Shown: one piece after another, positions 34,246 through 44,165 of the stretch | How positions within the stretch are numbered: the first letter of the stretch is position 1 | How the letters are laid out: each line of letters opens with the position of its first letter | The notes under the pieces: model-generated | Databases searched by the model: none | What the model was told of the DNA's origin: nothing | The model's input: only the letters and a program-made list of their open reading frames with translations | From: Streptococcus sanguinis | GTDB taxonomy: Bacteria > Bacillota > Bacilli > Lactobacillales > Streptococcaceae | Assembly (NCBI RefSeq): GCF_013343115.1 | Contig: NZ_CP054570.1 | Coordinates: 1,364,001-1,428,000, forward strand | DNA: 64,000 bases | Direction: 5' to 3' | Translations under genes and position numbers: made by a program

Positions 34246-35274
34246 ATGAATACCGCTGATTTTGATTTTGACTTGCCCGAAGAGCTGATTGCACAGACGC
34301 CTTTAGAGAAAAGGGATGCTTCCCGCTTGCTAGTGGTTGATAAAGAAACGGGAGCCTTCTCCGACCAGCACTTTGACCAGATTATTGATCAGCTCCAGCC
34401 CGGCGATGCCCTAGTGATGAATAATACGCGTGTCCTGCCTGCCCGCCTTTATGGTATCAAGCCTGAGACAGGGGGCCATGTCGAGCTGCTGCTGCTGAAA
34501 AATACTCAAGGAGATGACTGGGAAGTGCTAGCCAAGCCAGCCAAGCGCCTCAGAGTAGGTTCTCAAATTTCCTTTGGCGATGGCCGCTTAACGGCTACTG
34601 TGGTAGAGGAGCTTGACCATGGTGGTCGAATCGTACGCTTTGGCTACGAAGGAATTTTCCTAGAAGTCTTGGAAAGTTTGGGAGAAATGCCGCTTCCGCC
34701 TTATATCCACGAAAAACTGGCAGACCGCGAACGCTACCAGACTGTCTATGCTAAAGAAAACGGCTCTGCTGCTGCGCCAACTGCTGGACTTCATTTCACA
34801 GAAGAGCTATTGGAGCAGATTGCAGCCAAGGGAGTCAAGCTGGTCTATCTCACCCTTCATGTCGGACTGGGAACTTTCCGACCGGTTTCTGTAGACAGCT
34901 TAGATGATCACGAGATGCACTCTGAGTTTTACAGTCTGTCCGAGGAAGCTGCCCAGACACTCCGTCAGGTTAAGGCTAATGGCGATCGTGTCATTGCAGT
35001 CGGAACAACATCTATCCGCACCTTGGAGACAATTGGTAGTAAATTTCAGGGTCAGATTCAGGCTGACTCTGGCTGGACCAATATTTTTATCAAGCCGGGA
35101 TACGATTGGAAGATCGTTGATGCTTTTTCAACCAACTTCCACCTGCCCAAGTCAACTCTGGTCATGTTAGTCTCTGCCTTTGCCGGACGTTCCTTAACAC
35201 TTGAAGCTTATGAGCATGCTATTGCTGAGCGCTATCGCTTCTTCAGCTTTGGTGATGCCATGTTTATCAAATAA
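34246..35274 (+). CDS. queA: S-adenosylmethionine:tRNA ribosyltransferase-isomerase
   Basis: QueA adds the ribosyl part of SAM to 7-aminomethyl-7-deazaguanine in tRNA, giving epoxyqueuosine at the wobble position of tRNA-Asp, -Asn, -His and -Tyr. Family landmarks are [19 protein letters not shown] at the start, [12 protein letters not shown], and [12 protein letters not shown]. At 342 residues it has the usual length. An AAGGAG site precedes the ATG. It lies between a small membrane protein and arcR. Confidence 0.95.
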   Translation: MNTADFDFDLPEELIAQTPLEKRDASRLLVVDKETGAFSDQHFDQIIDQLQPGDALVMNNTRVLPARLYGIKPETGGHVELLLLKNTQGDDWEVLAKPAKRLRVGSQISFGDGRLTATVVEELDHGGRIVRFGYEGIFLEVLESLGEMPLPPYIHEKLADRERYQTVYAKENGSAAAPTAGLHFTEELLEQIAAKGVKLVYLTLHVGLGTFRPVSVDSLDDHEMHSEFYSLSEEAAQTLRQVKANGDRVIAVGTTSIRTLETIGSKFQGQIQADSGWTNIFIKPGYDWKIVDAFSTNFHLPKSTLVMLVSAFAGRSLTLEAYEHAIAERYRFFSFGDAMFIK

Positions 35275-35290
35275 CTATAGGTGAAAATTT

Positions 35291-35761
35291 ATGAATAAAA
35301 TTGAAAGCAGACACCGCCTCATCCGCTCCTTAATCATGGAGAAAAAAATCCATACCCAGCAAGAACTCCAGGAGCATTTGGAAGCAAATGGCGTTATTGT
35401 AACCCAGTCCACTCTTTCACGAGATATGAAAGCACTCAATCTGGTCAAGGTTAGTGAAAACGATACTTCCTACTATATCATCAACAGCATCGCACCATCC
35501 CGTTGGGAAAAACGCCTCCGTTTCTATATGGAGGATGCTTTAGTCATGCTGCGACCAGTTCAAAATCAAGTCGTCATGAAAACCCTGCCTGGGTTGGCAC
35601 AGTCTTTCGGTGCAATCTTAGACGCCTTAGAGCTGCCGCAGATTGTTGCTACTGTCTGTGGTGATGATGTCTGTCTGATTATCTGCGAGGATGATCAAGG
35701 GGCCCTTGACTGCTTTGAGAAGCTCAAGGAATTCACCCCACCATTCTTCTTTAGTAAATAA
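35291..35761 (+). CDS. arcR: ArgR-family regulator of the arginine deiminase genes
   Basis: A 156-residue ArgR/AhrC-type regulator. The N-terminal winged helix has the pattern [20 protein letters not shown] followed by LSRDMKAL. The C-terminal domain (from about residue 80) is the arginine-binding trimerisation domain. I name it arcR for its place beside the arc operon, convergent with arcT, as in S. gordonii where ArcR is needed for full arc expression. It could instead repress argCJBD. It follows queA by 16 bases. Confidence 0.82.
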   Translation: MNKIESRHRLIRSLIMEKKIHTQQELQEHLEANGVIVTQSTLSRDMKALNLVKVSENDTSYYIINSIAPSRWEKRLRFYMEDALVMLRPVQNQVVMKTLPGLAQSFGAILDALELPQIVATVCGDDVCLIICEDDQGALDCFEKLKEFTPPFFFSK

Positions 35762-35792
35762 AAGCTGAGACAACATTGCCTCAGCTTTTTTT
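35759..35792 (+). terminator. arcR terminator
   Basis: AAAGCTGAG, a 10-base loop and CTCAGCTTT followed by T residues, overlapping the arcR stop. It closes the queA-arcR unit. Confidence 0.9.
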
Positions 35793-35889
35793 ATTTACGA
35801 TTTTTCCTCAATGAAACCCATTAGCAAATCAGAAAGCCATATTTGACTAGAGCAATGCATTACCGAAGATAGTTTCAAAAAGTCAGCAT

Positions 35890-37227
35890 TTAAGGTGTTG
35901 TAGCCAAACGATAAACGGCTTCCGCGTAAATATCCATGGCCCGATATAGATCATCTAAGCGCAATCGTTCATTGACCTGATGCTCTGTCTGATTAGCTCC
36001 CGGAAAGAGAGCGCCGAAGGCAACACAGTTAGGCATAGTACGAGCAAAGGTCGCTCCGCCAGAAGACATAGCTGGACTGTTGTCTCCTGTTTTGTCCTGA
36101 TAAATTGCCATCAGGGTGCTGACCAACTCGCTGTTCAAAGGTACATAGAGCGGAGCCAAATAATCAAACTCCTGATAGGTCAGCTCGTATTGACTGGCTA
36201 TCTCTGCCAGCTTTTCAACCAGCTTATCCTTGTCTGCCAAGACCGGAATCCGCATGTCAATCCGAATCTCAGAGCGGTCAGAGGTTAACGTCAGACCGGC
36301 AACATTAAAGGAAAGAAAGCCTGTCGGTTCATCAGACACAGGCCCGAAGAGATGGCTGCCTGTCACATCTTCACCAACCGCCTGAGCCAGAAAGGCAAGA
36401 GCTGGATGCGAATCCAGGGGCTGCAAGACCTTGGCTAGGCGAATAATAGCATTGACTCCTTGAGCGGCATCCTTAGCGTGCTTGGGCAAGCCGATAACCG
36501 TTACTTCTTCTGCCGTTCGCTCATATTCATAGCCTAAACCTTCCAAGCCAGCAACGACTGACTCCAGTAAGTCACCTGAATAGGAAGCCTTGGCAGGAAC
36601 AACATTAAAAGCTTGACCAGCTTCGAGCTCTAAAGTATCAGAGCCTGGTCCTTCCAGCTTAAGCTGCAGAAGCCCCTTCTCAGCATAGGTCAAAGGGAAG
36701 GAAGAGTCAGGTGCAAAGCCAAGTGCAGCCTGCTCTTCTAGCTGGTTATACCTACCCATACAGCGCCAAAGCGTCTCCTCATCTGTACCAAAGATAAAGC
36801 GAACCCGCTTTTTAAATTCCACTCCACTGTCCAGCAATGCTTTTACAGCATAAAGAGCGGCCATGGAAGGTCCCTTGTCGTCCTGCACCCCACGACCAAA
36901 AATCCAGCCATCTTTGACAGTGGCTTCAAAAGGCGGCGTCTGCCAGTCCGAATCATCACCTGATGGAACAACATCCAAATGACAGAGAACGGCCAGGAGC
37001 TGAGCTCCATGACCGATTTCTGCATATCCGTAATAACCTTTAGGGTCGAGGTAGGTTTTAAAACCTAGCTCCCGACAGATTTCTAAAGTTTTTTCTAGGA
37101 CATCTTGGATAGCTTGTCCAAAAGGTGTTCCATTTTGACCTTCCTTCAGTACTGAAGGATAAGAAACGATTGTTTTCAAAGATTCAAGAAAATCTTCTTT
37201 AACTTCTTCCGTTATAAAATTTTTCAT
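35890..37227 (-). CDS. arcT: M20-family dipeptidase of the arc operon (ArcT-like)
   Basis: A 445-residue zinc aminoacylase/dipeptidase. Metal-site motifs are LCHLDVVPSGD, GRGVQDDKGP and GTDEET, all intact. PepV/Sapep-like enzymes release amino acids from short peptides; here it may free arginine for the deiminase pathway. It ends the arcABCD series and starts 21 bases after arcD. The symbol arcT follows oral streptococcal usage, where the same position is occupied by a putative peptidase or aminotransferase. Confidence 0.8.
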   Translation of the reverse strand: MKNFITEEVKEDFLESLKTIVSYPSVLKEGQNGTPFGQAIQDVLEKTLEICRELGFKTYLDPKGYYGYAEIGHGAQLLAVLCHLDVVPSGDDSDWQTPPFEATVKDGWIFGRGVQDDKGPSMAALYAVKALLDSGVEFKKRVRFIFGTDEETLWRCMGRYNQLEEQAALGFAPDSSFPLTYAEKGLLQLKLEGPGSDTLELEAGQAFNVVPAKASYSGDLLESVVAGLEGLGYEYERTAEEVTVIGLPKHAKDAAQGVNAIIRLAKVLQPLDSHPALAFLAQAVGEDVTGSHLFGPVSDEPTGFLSFNVAGLTLTSDRSEIRIDMRIPVLADKDKLVEKLAEIASQYELTYQEFDYLAPLYVPLNSELVSTLMAIYQDKTGDNSPAMSSGGATFARTMPNCVAFGALFPGANQTEHQVNERLRLDDLYRAMDIYAEAVYRLATTP

Positions 37228-37248
37228 GGAATCACCTCAGCTTCTAGC

Positions 37249-38760
37249 TTATAGGAACGGTAAGAAAGTTCCTAGGAGTAAGAGACCAATACTGATCGCA
37301 ATGATAGCTACAATCAGCTTGCCGATAAATTTCCACCAAGTTCCGATATTGATACGTCCGAGTGCCAAAGCCCCCATAACGATACCAGAAGTTGGAGCAA
37401 CCAGGTTCAGCACACCTGAAGCAGACTGGTAAGCTGTGATGATCAAGCTTGCCTTGACATTGACAAATTCTCCCAAAGGAGCCATGATTCCCATAGTCGC
37501 ACTGGCCAGACCAGATGATGATGGGATAAGGAAGGACATTGGCAGGTAGAAAATGTAGGTCAAGACGATGAATACTTGTGATGACAGACCGCTGAGTCCT
37601 TGTTTGCCCCAGTTGAGGATAGTATCTGTAATCATACCATCATTCATGATAACTTGGATACCACGGGCGATTGCTACGATTAGGGCTACGCTAAGCAGGT
37701 CAGCTGCACCGTTCATAAAGGCTGAGATAATCTTGTCTTCCTTGAGACCGTAAACAGCGCCAATCAAGATTCCCATAAAAGCAAAGAGCATAGCTCCTTC
37801 TGGGAAGTACCAAGTCCCCAGTGCGGAAGTAGATGAACCAATAATCTTACCGAGTACTGGAAGACCTGTCAGCCAGGTATTGACGTCCTTAAAGATAGTA
37901 ATACCAAGATCTGTCCAAGGAATGAAACTCAATACCATAAGGACAAATGTCAAAATGAACAATACTAAGACAAGTCTTTGCTTTTTGCTCAGTGTTGACT
38001 CAACAGATGAAGAAGTTTCAACGTTGAAGTGTTTCAAATCTTCTTCGCGAGTACTGTAAACCAGTGACTTGGTCGGATCCTTTTGAATCTTATCCGCATA
38101 GCGATAAACAAACCAAGTACTGAGAGCTGTCATGACAAACAAGAAGATGAGACGGAGGGCAATCCCTTCACCGGTACCAACACCAGCAGTAGCTGAAGCA
38201 ATACCTGTTGCAAATGGATTTAGCGTGGAAGCCAAACATCCGATTTGCGAACCCAGCAGGATAATAGCCACCCCGGTCAGACTGTCAAAACCAACCGCCA
38301 TCATCACCGGCACCAAAAGAGGATAGAAGGCCATGGTTTCCTCACCCATACCATAGGTAGTACCACCGAGGGCAAAGAGAGGCATCAAGACAACAATCAG
38401 CATCTTTTCGCGACCCTTGTACTTCTTAACGATAGAGGCAATTCCCACATCCAAAGCGCCAGTTTCATTGACAACACCAAGGAAACCACCGACCATGAGG
38501 ATGAAGAAGGCAACATCTATCGCTGCAGTAGTTTCCTTGATCAAGGATCCTTCCTCTGGATGCGTACCCAGCATTGCACGAATCGGTGCCATCAGGACAT
38601 CCCAAATCCCTTGTGGATTTTGTGGCTGAGGCTGATAAACACCTTTTACAAAAGCCCCTGCTGGGATAATCCAAGTCAGAACTGCCATAATGGCAATGAT
38701 TATCAACAATACGGTGTAAGATGAAGGCATCTTAAACCCTTTTTTTGTTTTTTCACTCAT
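37249..38760 (-). CDS. arcD: Arginine/ornithine antiporter, YfcC family
   Basis: A 503-residue membrane protein of the YfcC/DcuC-like family with 11-13 hydrophobic segments. In arc operons this transporter exchanges extracellular arginine for intracellular ornithine at no energy cost. It is not the basic amino acid permease type of ArcD found in Pseudomonas. An AGGAGGG site precedes the ATG. The 205-base gap to arcC holds a cre-like site on the minus strand, so arcDT may also be under direct CcpA control. Confidence 0.82.
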   Translation of the reverse strand: MSEKTKKGFKMPSSYTVLLIIIAIMAVLTWIIPAGAFVKGVYQPQPQNPQGIWDVLMAPIRAMLGTHPEEGSLIKETTAAIDVAFFILMVGGFLGVVNETGALDVGIASIVKKYKGREKMLIVVLMPLFALGGTTYGMGEETMAFYPLLVPVMMAVGFDSLTGVAIILLGSQIGCLASTLNPFATGIASATAGVGTGEGIALRLIFLFVMTALSTWFVYRYADKIQKDPTKSLVYSTREEDLKHFNVETSSSVESTLSKKQRLVLVLFILTFVLMVLSFIPWTDLGITIFKDVNTWLTGLPVLGKIIGSSTSALGTWYFPEGAMLFAFMGILIGAVYGLKEDKIISAFMNGAADLLSVALIVAIARGIQVIMNDGMITDTILNWGKQGLSGLSSQVFIVLTYIFYLPMSFLIPSSSGLASATMGIMAPLGEFVNVKASLIITAYQSASGVLNLVAPTSGIVMGALALGRINIGTWWKFIGKLIVAIIAISIGLLLLGTFLPFL

Positions 38761-38825
38761 TTGTATTCCCTCCTAAAAATTTTTTAACGAGGTTACGAAC
38801 CTGCATTCCCCTGTATGAGCAAACA

Positions 38826-38839
38826 AGAAAACGCTTACT
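38826..38839 (-). promoter_or_regulatory. cre-like site upstream of arcD
   Basis: Minus-strand AGTAAGCGTTTTCT matches the CcpA consensus TGTAAGCGTTTTCA in 12 of 14 bases. It lies about 70 bases upstream of the arcD start, inside the operon. Confidence 0.55.
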
Positions 38840-38965
38840 TTGTTTTTATTTTACCATATTAACATTGAAAAAGCCAGTGTTTTTGAAAATAATCAAAGAT
38901 TTTCAGGAAAAGACTTGCAGCAGCGACAGAGTTCAGCTGCTATCGACTTTCAATCAGTTCTATGC

Positions 38966-39913
38966 CTAGCCTTTTTCAATAATCGTGCCGCTCTCAGACT
39001 CAATCAGAGCACCAAGATTTTCCAGAGATGTGATAACTGCTTTACCTTCTGGACGGCCATTGACAAAGGCGATAGCTGCTTCTACTTTTGGAAGCATGCT
39101 GCCTGGTGCAAATTGTTCTTGCTTGATGTATTCTTCCAACTGAGCAACATTCACATGCTCCAATTTTGCTTGGTCTGGTTTGTTGTAGTTAACAAAGACA
39201 TAGTCCACACCCGTCAAGACGATGAAGAGGTCTGCATCAACCAACTCCGCTAAGCGTTGAGAAGCAAAGTCCTTGTCAATAACAGCTTCAATACCAGTAA
39301 GATGGCCATTGTCTTCCTTGACGACAGGAATCCCGCCGCCGCCCGCAGCCACTACTACTTGACCTTGATTCAAAAGCGTACGGATCGTTTCAATTTCCTT
39401 GATATCCACTGGTTTTGGTGAAGCAACAACCTTTCGCCAACCACGGCCGGCATCCTCTTTGAAAGTCGCTCCGCTCTTTTCAGCTTCCGCTTTGGCTTCT
39501 TCTTCTGAATAGAAAGGGCCGATTGGCTTGCTGAGGTTGACAAAGGCTGGATCGTTCTTATCCACCACTACTTGCGTCACAACAGAAGCGACATTCTTTT
39601 CAATACCTTCATCCAAGAGAGCATTTTGCAAAGCATTCTGCAGCCAGAAGCCGATACTGCCTTCTGTCATAGCCACAAGAGAGTCTAGTGGGAAGGCAGG
39701 ATTCTTTTCAGAGTCTGCTGCCAACTGTTGCAGCAGCAAGTTCCCTACTTGCGGACCATTTCCATGGGTAATGATAAGGTCATCCCCGTTTTTAATCAAT
39801 TTTACCAAGTGTTTTGCAGTTTCCGCCAAGGCTTGCTGCTGTGCATTCGCTGATGGGTCAGATGAAAGGATAGCATTTCCTCCCAAGGCTACAACGATTT
39901 TACGATTTCCCAT
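38966..39913 (-). CDS. arcC: Carbamate kinase
   Basis: ArcC transfers phosphate from carbamoyl phosphate to ADP, the ATP-yielding last step of arginine deimination; the released ammonia raises pH. The amino acid kinase fold is clear: VALGGNAIL at the N-terminus, [30 protein letters not shown] and [14 protein letters not shown]. Its 315 residues are typical. A terminator-like hairpin lies in the 166-base gap after arcB. Confidence 0.95.
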   Translation of the reverse strand: MGNRKIVVALGGNAILSSDPSANAQQQALAETAKHLVKLIKNGDDLIITHGNGPQVGNLLLQQLAADSEKNPAFPLDSLVAMTEGSIGFWLQNALQNALLDEGIEKNVASVVTQVVVDKNDPAFVNLSKPIGPFYSEEEAKAEAEKSGATFKEDAGRGWRKVVASPKPVDIKEIETIRTLLNQGQVVVAAGGGGIPVVKEDNGHLTGIEAVIDKDFASQRLAELVDADLFIVLTGVDYVFVNYNKPDQAKLEHVNVAQLEEYIKQEQFAPGSMLPKVEAAIAFVNGRPEGKAVITSLENLGALIESESGTIIEKG

Positions 39914-40009
39914 TAAATTCTCCTTAATTGCGCTTCGATGAATGCGCTTCTAATTTATTTTAGTAGATTTTTTAATTTTCAATAAGAAAATGAGCTTTTC
40001 TTATCATAT

Positions 40010-40047
40010 AAAAGAGGGCCGGACTAAAGCTATTAGTCGCAGCCCTC
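40010..40047 (-). terminator. Hairpin between arcB and arcC (attenuator candidate)
   Basis: Minus-strand GAGGGC and GCCCTC enclose an inner GACTA/TAGTC stem and are followed by TTTTAT. It lies between genes of one operon, so it probably thins transcription into arcCDT or stabilises an arcAB messenger. Confidence 0.65.
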
Positions 40048-40079
40048 ATAGCTGTTGGTAGACGGTTTCTTAGGTAAGA

Positions 40080-41096
40080 TTATACTTTTGGAATGTAGAG
40101 GTTTCCAAGAGTTGCAGCCATAACCGCTTTAATTGTGTGCATACGGTTTTCTGCTTGGTCGAAATGACGAGCATATTTGCTGCGGAAGACTTCGTCTGTT
40201 ACTTCCATTTCTTCTACGCCGAATTTTTCAGCGACGTCTTTACCGTAAACAGTATTTGTATCGTGGAATGCTGGTAAGCAGTGCAAGAAAATCAAGTTTT
40301 CATTATCAGCCTTCTTCACCAAATCCATGTTTACTTGGTAAGGTTTGAGGAGGGCAACGCGTTCTGCAAACTTGTCTTCTTCACCCATAGATACCCAAAC
40401 GTCTGTGTAAAGAACATCAGCACCTTTAACTGCTTCGTCAGCATCTTCTGTAATCAGCACACGAGCGCCGCTTTCTTTAGCAAAACCTTCTGCCAATTCA
40501 ACGATTTCTTTTTCTGGGAAGAGTTCTTTTGGTGAGAAGATGTGAACATTGACGCCAAGGATAGCTCCAGTTACCAGCAAGCTGTTGGCAACATTGTTAC
40601 GTCCATCACCACAGTATACCAATGTCAAGCCTTCCAGACGGCCAAAGTTTTCTTGAACAGTCAAGTAGTCAGCCAACATTTGAGTTGGATGCCATTCGTC
40701 TGTCAGACCATTCCATACTGGAACACCTGAGAATTCTGCCAATTCTTCTACCATGCGTTGGCTGAAACCGCGGAATTCAATCCCGTCAAACATACGGCCC
40801 AAAACTTTAGCAGTATCTTCTGTAGATTCTTTCTTACCAAGCTGGATATCATTTGCACCAAGGTATTCTGGATGTGCTCCCAGGTCAATGGCTGCTGTTG
40901 TAAAAGCTGCCCGAGTACGAGTAGATGTTTTTTCAAACAAGAGAGCGATATTCTTGCCAGCAAGATAGTGGTGTTGAATATTGCGTTTTTTCAAATCTTT
41001 CAAGTGAGCTGAAAGACCAATAAGGTATTCTAACTCAGCACGGCTAAAGTCTTTTTCTGCTAAGAAGCTACGTCCTTGGAATACTGAATGTGTCAT
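40080..41096 (-). CDS. arcB: Ornithine carbamoyltransferase (catabolic)
   Basis: ArcB phosphorolyses citrulline to ornithine and carbamoyl phosphate in the arginine deiminase pathway. The carbamoyl-phosphate loop STRTRAAF and the ornithine-binding HCLPAFHD are intact. Its 338 residues are usual for the catabolic enzyme. It follows arcA by 50 bases, where a ribosome-binding site precedes the ATG. No anabolic argF is seen near argCJBD, so this enzyme could also serve biosynthesis. Confidence 0.95.
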   Translation of the reverse strand: MTHSVFQGRSFLAEKDFSRAELEYLIGLSAHLKDLKKRNIQHHYLAGKNIALLFEKTSTRTRAAFTTAAIDLGAHPEYLGANDIQLGKKESTEDTAKVLGRMFDGIEFRGFSQRMVEELAEFSGVPVWNGLTDEWHPTQMLADYLTVQENFGRLEGLTLVYCGDGRNNVANSLLVTGAILGVNVHIFSPKELFPEKEIVELAEGFAKESGARVLITEDADEAVKGADVLYTDVWVSMGEEDKFAERVALLKPYQVNMDLVKKADNENLIFLHCLPAFHDTNTVYGKDVAEKFGVEEMEVTDEVFRSKYARHFDQAENRMHTIKAVMAATLGNLYIPKV

Positions 41097-41146
41097 TCTA
41101 TTATTTCCTCTTTCTATTCTTTGAGTATCAGTAAAATACTGGATTC

Positions 41147-42376
41147 CTAAATTTCTTCACGTTCAAATGGCATAGACATACAGCGTGGTCCACCACGACC
41201 GCGAACCAATTCACTTCCGCGGATCTTAATCAAACGCAAGCCGTATTCTTCCAAAATCTTGTTAGTAACTGTATTGCGATCATACACTACTACCACACCA
41301 GGTGCGATAGTCAAGGTGTTAGAACCGTCATTCCACTGCTCACGCGCAGCAGCTACGATATTGCCACCGCCACAGCGAATCAGGTGAACTTTTTCCACAC
41401 CAAGGTTTTCTGCCAAGATTTCTGCCAAATCACCTTTTTCTTCAACAATCTTAAGTTTGTCATCAACATAAGTCACAGAGTAAACGCGAAGATCGCCTTC
41501 AATTTCTGGGTGAATCGTAAACTTGTCATAGTCAACCATAGTGAAGACAGTGTCTAAGTGCATGAACTTACGGTTGTTAGCAAATTCAAAAGCCAAAACT
41601 TTCTTGAAGCCAACATTTTTCTTGAAGATATTGACCAAGAGTTTTTCTATAGAAGCTGCGTCTGTACGTTGTGAAATACCAACCGCCAGCACATCTTTTG
41701 AAAGAACCAGTTCGTCCCCACCTTCGATACGTGTATCTTCTTCACGGTTGTAAACCAAATCTACTTTTCCACCATATACTGGGTGATGTTTGAAGATGTA
41801 TTTACCATAAAGAGTTTCACGATTACGAGTATCTGCATACATGTGGTTGAGCGATACAGCATTACCAATTGTAGCAAATGGGTCACGTGTGAAGTAAAGG
41901 TTTGGCATTGGATCAATAGCGAATGGATAATCAGATTCTACCAAGTCCGTCAAGCCTTTTGCTTCTTCAGGAATTTCTGGTAATTCAACTTTTTGAACCC
42001 CTGCCATTGTTTTTTCAACCAACTCTTGGTTGTCTTTGATACCATGGAGCAGTTCGCGAATAGCCTTCTTGGTTTCACGGCCGCGAATATTCGCTTCTTC
42101 CAGATATTCTTCGATGAATTGCCCACGAATTTCTGGAGAAGTCAGTGACTCAGCAGCCAACTGCTCAAGATAGAGAACCTCAACTCCTTCATTGCGAAGC
42201 GCTTGAGCAAAGTTGTCATGTTCTTTTTGTGCATCTTCCAAGAAAGGAATATCATCAAAGAGAAGACGTTCCAAATAGTCTGGCTGCAAGTTTTCCAACT
42301 CCTTGCCAGGACGGTGCAACATAACTTTTTTCAGTTTCCCAATTTCTGAGAAAACATGAATTGGATGTGTAGACAT
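41147..42376 (-). CDS. arcA: Arginine deiminase
   Basis: ArcA hydrolyses arginine to citrulline and ammonia, the entry step of the pathway that protects oral streptococci from acid. The nucleophilic cysteine is in [11 protein letters not shown] at the C-terminus, and [10 protein letters not shown] and [14 protein letters not shown] motifs (here HLDTVFTMV) supply other active-site residues. Its 409 residues match the family. A strong AAGGAGGA site precedes the ATG. It is the first gene of arcABCDT, with a CcpA-type site over its promoter. Confidence 0.96.
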   Translation of the reverse strand: MSTHPIHVFSEIGKLKKVMLHRPGKELENLQPDYLERLLFDDIPFLEDAQKEHDNFAQALRNEGVEVLYLEQLAAESLTSPEIRGQFIEEYLEEANIRGRETKKAIRELLHGIKDNQELVEKTMAGVQKVELPEIPEEAKGLTDLVESDYPFAIDPMPNLYFTRDPFATIGNAVSLNHMYADTRNRETLYGKYIFKHHPVYGGKVDLVYNREEDTRIEGGDELVLSKDVLAVGISQRTDAASIEKLLVNIFKKNVGFKKVLAFEFANNRKFMHLDTVFTMVDYDKFTIHPEIEGDLRVYSVTYVDDKLKIVEEKGDLAEILAENLGVEKVHLIRCGGGNIVAAAREQWNDGSNTLTIAPGVVVVYDRNTVTNKILEEYGLRLIKIRGSELVRGRGGPRCMSMPFEREEI

Positions 42377-42433
42377 CTACTGTCCTCCTTTTTCTTTGCG
42401 GTTTAGGTTTTCCTAAGCCCGTTCACATGTACT

Positions 42434-42462
42434 ATTCTAGCATTTAATGTTACCGCTTTCAA
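42434..42462 (-). promoter_or_regulatory. arcA promoter with overlapping cre
   Basis: TTGAAA (42457-42462), 17 bases and TAGAAT (42434-42439) on the minus strand. The cre site TGAAAGCGGTAACA (42448-42461) covers the -35 and spacer, so CcpA binding would exclude polymerase. This agrees with the known glucose repression of arc genes in oral streptococci. Confidence 0.8.
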
Positions 42463-42530
42463 GAAAAAACCTACATTGCAAATGCCAAATCCTTTGCTTT
42501 TTTCTATTTTTATTTTTATAATATTCTCCT

Positions 42531-42544
42531 ATAAAGCGTTTTCT
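42531..42544 (-). promoter_or_regulatory. Second cre upstream of arcA
   Basis: AGAAAACGCTTTAT on the minus strand keeps the GAAAACGCTTT core of cre. It lies about 80 bases upstream of the first site, in the AT-rich flp-arcA gap. Confidence 0.6.
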
Positions 42545-42639
42545 TTGAATATTTTACGCATTATATTATTTTTGTGAATATTTATTTTTTAAAATAAAAT
42601 TAGTACACGGTTAATATTAGAATATTTTGAATTTATTAA

Positions 42640-42676
42640 GCAAAAAAGAAGCTAATCAGAACCGATTAGCTTCTAG
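42640..42676 (-). terminator. flp terminator
   Basis: AAGCTAATC, a short loop and GATTAGCTT followed by CTTTTTTG on the minus strand. The stem includes the flp stop codon. Confidence 0.85.
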
Positions 42677-43352
42677 CAAGGTATTTCATAAAATACTCTT
42701 TCTCTTTAAAAGTTAATTTTTTATGTTGGTATTCAATCCTACCTTCATCTAAGAGCTTTTTCAGAACTTGATTGACCGTTTCCCGAGTCGTGGCTCCTAG
42801 CTTAGCCAGCTCTTTCATACTGATAGGAAAGGGCAGGCTGTCTCCATCCTTGCACAGATCCATGCAGAGCAGAGACAAGGACTGAACCACACGCTCACTG
42901 GCACTGGCCGCCACGACATTGCGCAATCTCAATTCCTGAAATTCCAAGATTTGCGATAGCCGCTTGGTAATGAACAACAGTTGATCCACACTCTTCTTTG
43001 AATAGTCTTCAAACAAATCAATAGGAATGGAGAAATATTCGACATTGGTGACAGCGCTGGCAGTGTAATGATAGCGTTCATCAAAAAACATACCTCCATA
43101 GGGGAAAACACTGTTTTTCTTGACATAATCCATATAAGAAAATGTGTCTGTTGAATCATACTGCTCAATCCGCACATAGCCTTGAGACAAGAGGAAAAGA
43201 CGCTCACGCCGGTCTCCTGCAAAAAAGATAATTTGCCCTTTTGGAATCTTGCGATACTGAATCTCCACTGCTAATTTATCGAAAAGCTCCACTGGCAGAT
43301 TGACAAAGGCAGGGTGCTGCCGGATAAATTGATAATGCTCCTTGGTAATCAT
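42666..43352 (-). CDS. flp: Crp/Fnr-family regulator Flp
   Basis: A 228-residue Crp/Fnr-type activator. The N-terminal half is a cyclic-nucleotide-binding-like barrel (FFAGDRRERLFLLSQGYVRI) and the C-terminal winged helix has MKELAKLGATTRETVNQVLKK. It lacks the N-terminal cysteine cluster of true FNR. Directly upstream of arcA, in the same direction, it corresponds to Flp of S. gordonii, which supports arc expression under low oxygen. It ends in its own terminator, so arcABCDT is a separate transcript. Confidence 0.85.
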   Translation of the reverse strand: MITKEHYQFIRQHPAFVNLPVELFDKLAVEIQYRKIPKGQIIFFAGDRRERLFLLSQGYVRIEQYDSTDTFSYMDYVKKNSVFPYGGMFFDERYHYTASAVTNVEYFSIPIDLFEDYSKKSVDQLLFITKRLSQILEFQELRLRNVVAASASERVVQSLSLLCMDLCKDGDSLPFPISMKELAKLGATTRETVNQVLKKLLDEGRIEYQHKKLTFKEKEYFMKYLARS

Positions 43353-43399
43353 GATAACCCTTTTATTTGATACTTGATACCATTATAGCATAAATCCGC

Positions 43400-43897
43400 T
43401 TACAAATAGAAAATGCTGACTATAAAAGTAAGAAATCCTAACAAAACAAAGAGGTGTGCCCATTTTCTATTCATGGAATTTCTGTCAGCTTGTACTTTTT
43501 TGGGCAAGTAATTGCCTACAATTATGAAAACCAAAGCAACTAGCATAGTTGCTATTTTACGCACATCAAAACTCTCATTTAAGCCCCGATAAATGGTAGC
43601 TAGATACAGCGAAACAAAGGTAAAAGGAAATATCCAGCGAATAAGGTGTTTAAAAGTGGGATTTAAGATATCTTTAGCAACAGTAGACCAATAAATCATA
43701 ACTTCTAGCAGCATCATGACAATTGGAAAAGCCGAAACTACTAAAAACTTAGGTAAAAAGGAGTCGCCTTTTCCAGACAAGTCAAGGTGAATAGCTAGGT
43801 TTTCTGGTAATTTTTGATAGATCCAGATGGCATATAAAACTGGCAGGAGCATGAGTCCAAGCGCCCATCCTAATTCTTGTAAACTATTTTTTTTCAT
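43400..43897 (-). CDS. DUF1648/SdpI-like membrane protein
   Basis: A 165-residue membrane protein with five hydrophobic segments. The N-terminal part has the DUF1648 pattern (LPENLAIHLDLSGKGDSFLPK), shared with SdpI, the Bacillus immunity protein that also inactivates SdpR. Here the partner regulator gene overlaps it by 14 bases. I start at MKKNSLQELG, 10 bases after GGAGGAGG; an upstream start would lie deep in the regulator gene. The toxin it might counter is not in the window. Confidence 0.75.
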   Translation of the reverse strand: MKKNSLQELGWALGLMLLPVLYAIWIYQKLPENLAIHLDLSGKGDSFLPKFLVVSAFPIVMMLLEVMIYWSTVAKDILNPTFKHLIRWIFPFTFVSLYLATIYRGLNESFDVRKIATMLVALVFIIVGNYLPKKVQADRNSMNRKWAHLFVLLGFLTFIVSIFYL

Positions 43898-44165
43898 TTT
43901 CGTTTCCTCCTCCAAGAGATTGAAACCAGACAAGAATTTCTTCAAAAACAGTGACATCTAAGCTGTAATATATAAAATTCTTCTGCTTTTCTTCTATGAG
44001 TAGACCGGCTTTCTTTAGCTGAGAGAGGTGGTAGGATACCGTCGCAGGAGTCAGCTCAAAAGCTTGAGCAATTTCCCCTGCAGACTTCGGACCATGCTTG
44101 AGCATTTCCAGGATTCCCCTCCGAACTGGGTCAGCTAAGGCTTTAAGCGTTTGACTGATCCCCAT
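43884..44165 (-). CDS. ArsR-family repressor, SdpR-like
   Basis: A 93-residue ArsR-type winged-helix regulator. The family patterns are LKALADPVRRGILEMLKHGP, the recognition region LTPATVSYHLSQLKKAGL and the wing FIYYSLD. No metal-binding cysteines are present, which favours the SdpR type regulated by membrane sequestration through SdpI. It overlaps both neighbours (YhfC-like upstream by 23 bases, SdpI-like downstream by 14), so the three are one translationally coupled operon. The direct repeats at 44947-45025 are its likely operators. Confidence 0.85.
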   Translation of the reverse strand: MGISQTLKALADPVRRGILEMLKHGPKSAGEIAQAFELTPATVSYHLSQLKKAGLLIEEKQKNFIYYSLDVTVFEEILVWFQSLGGGNENEKK

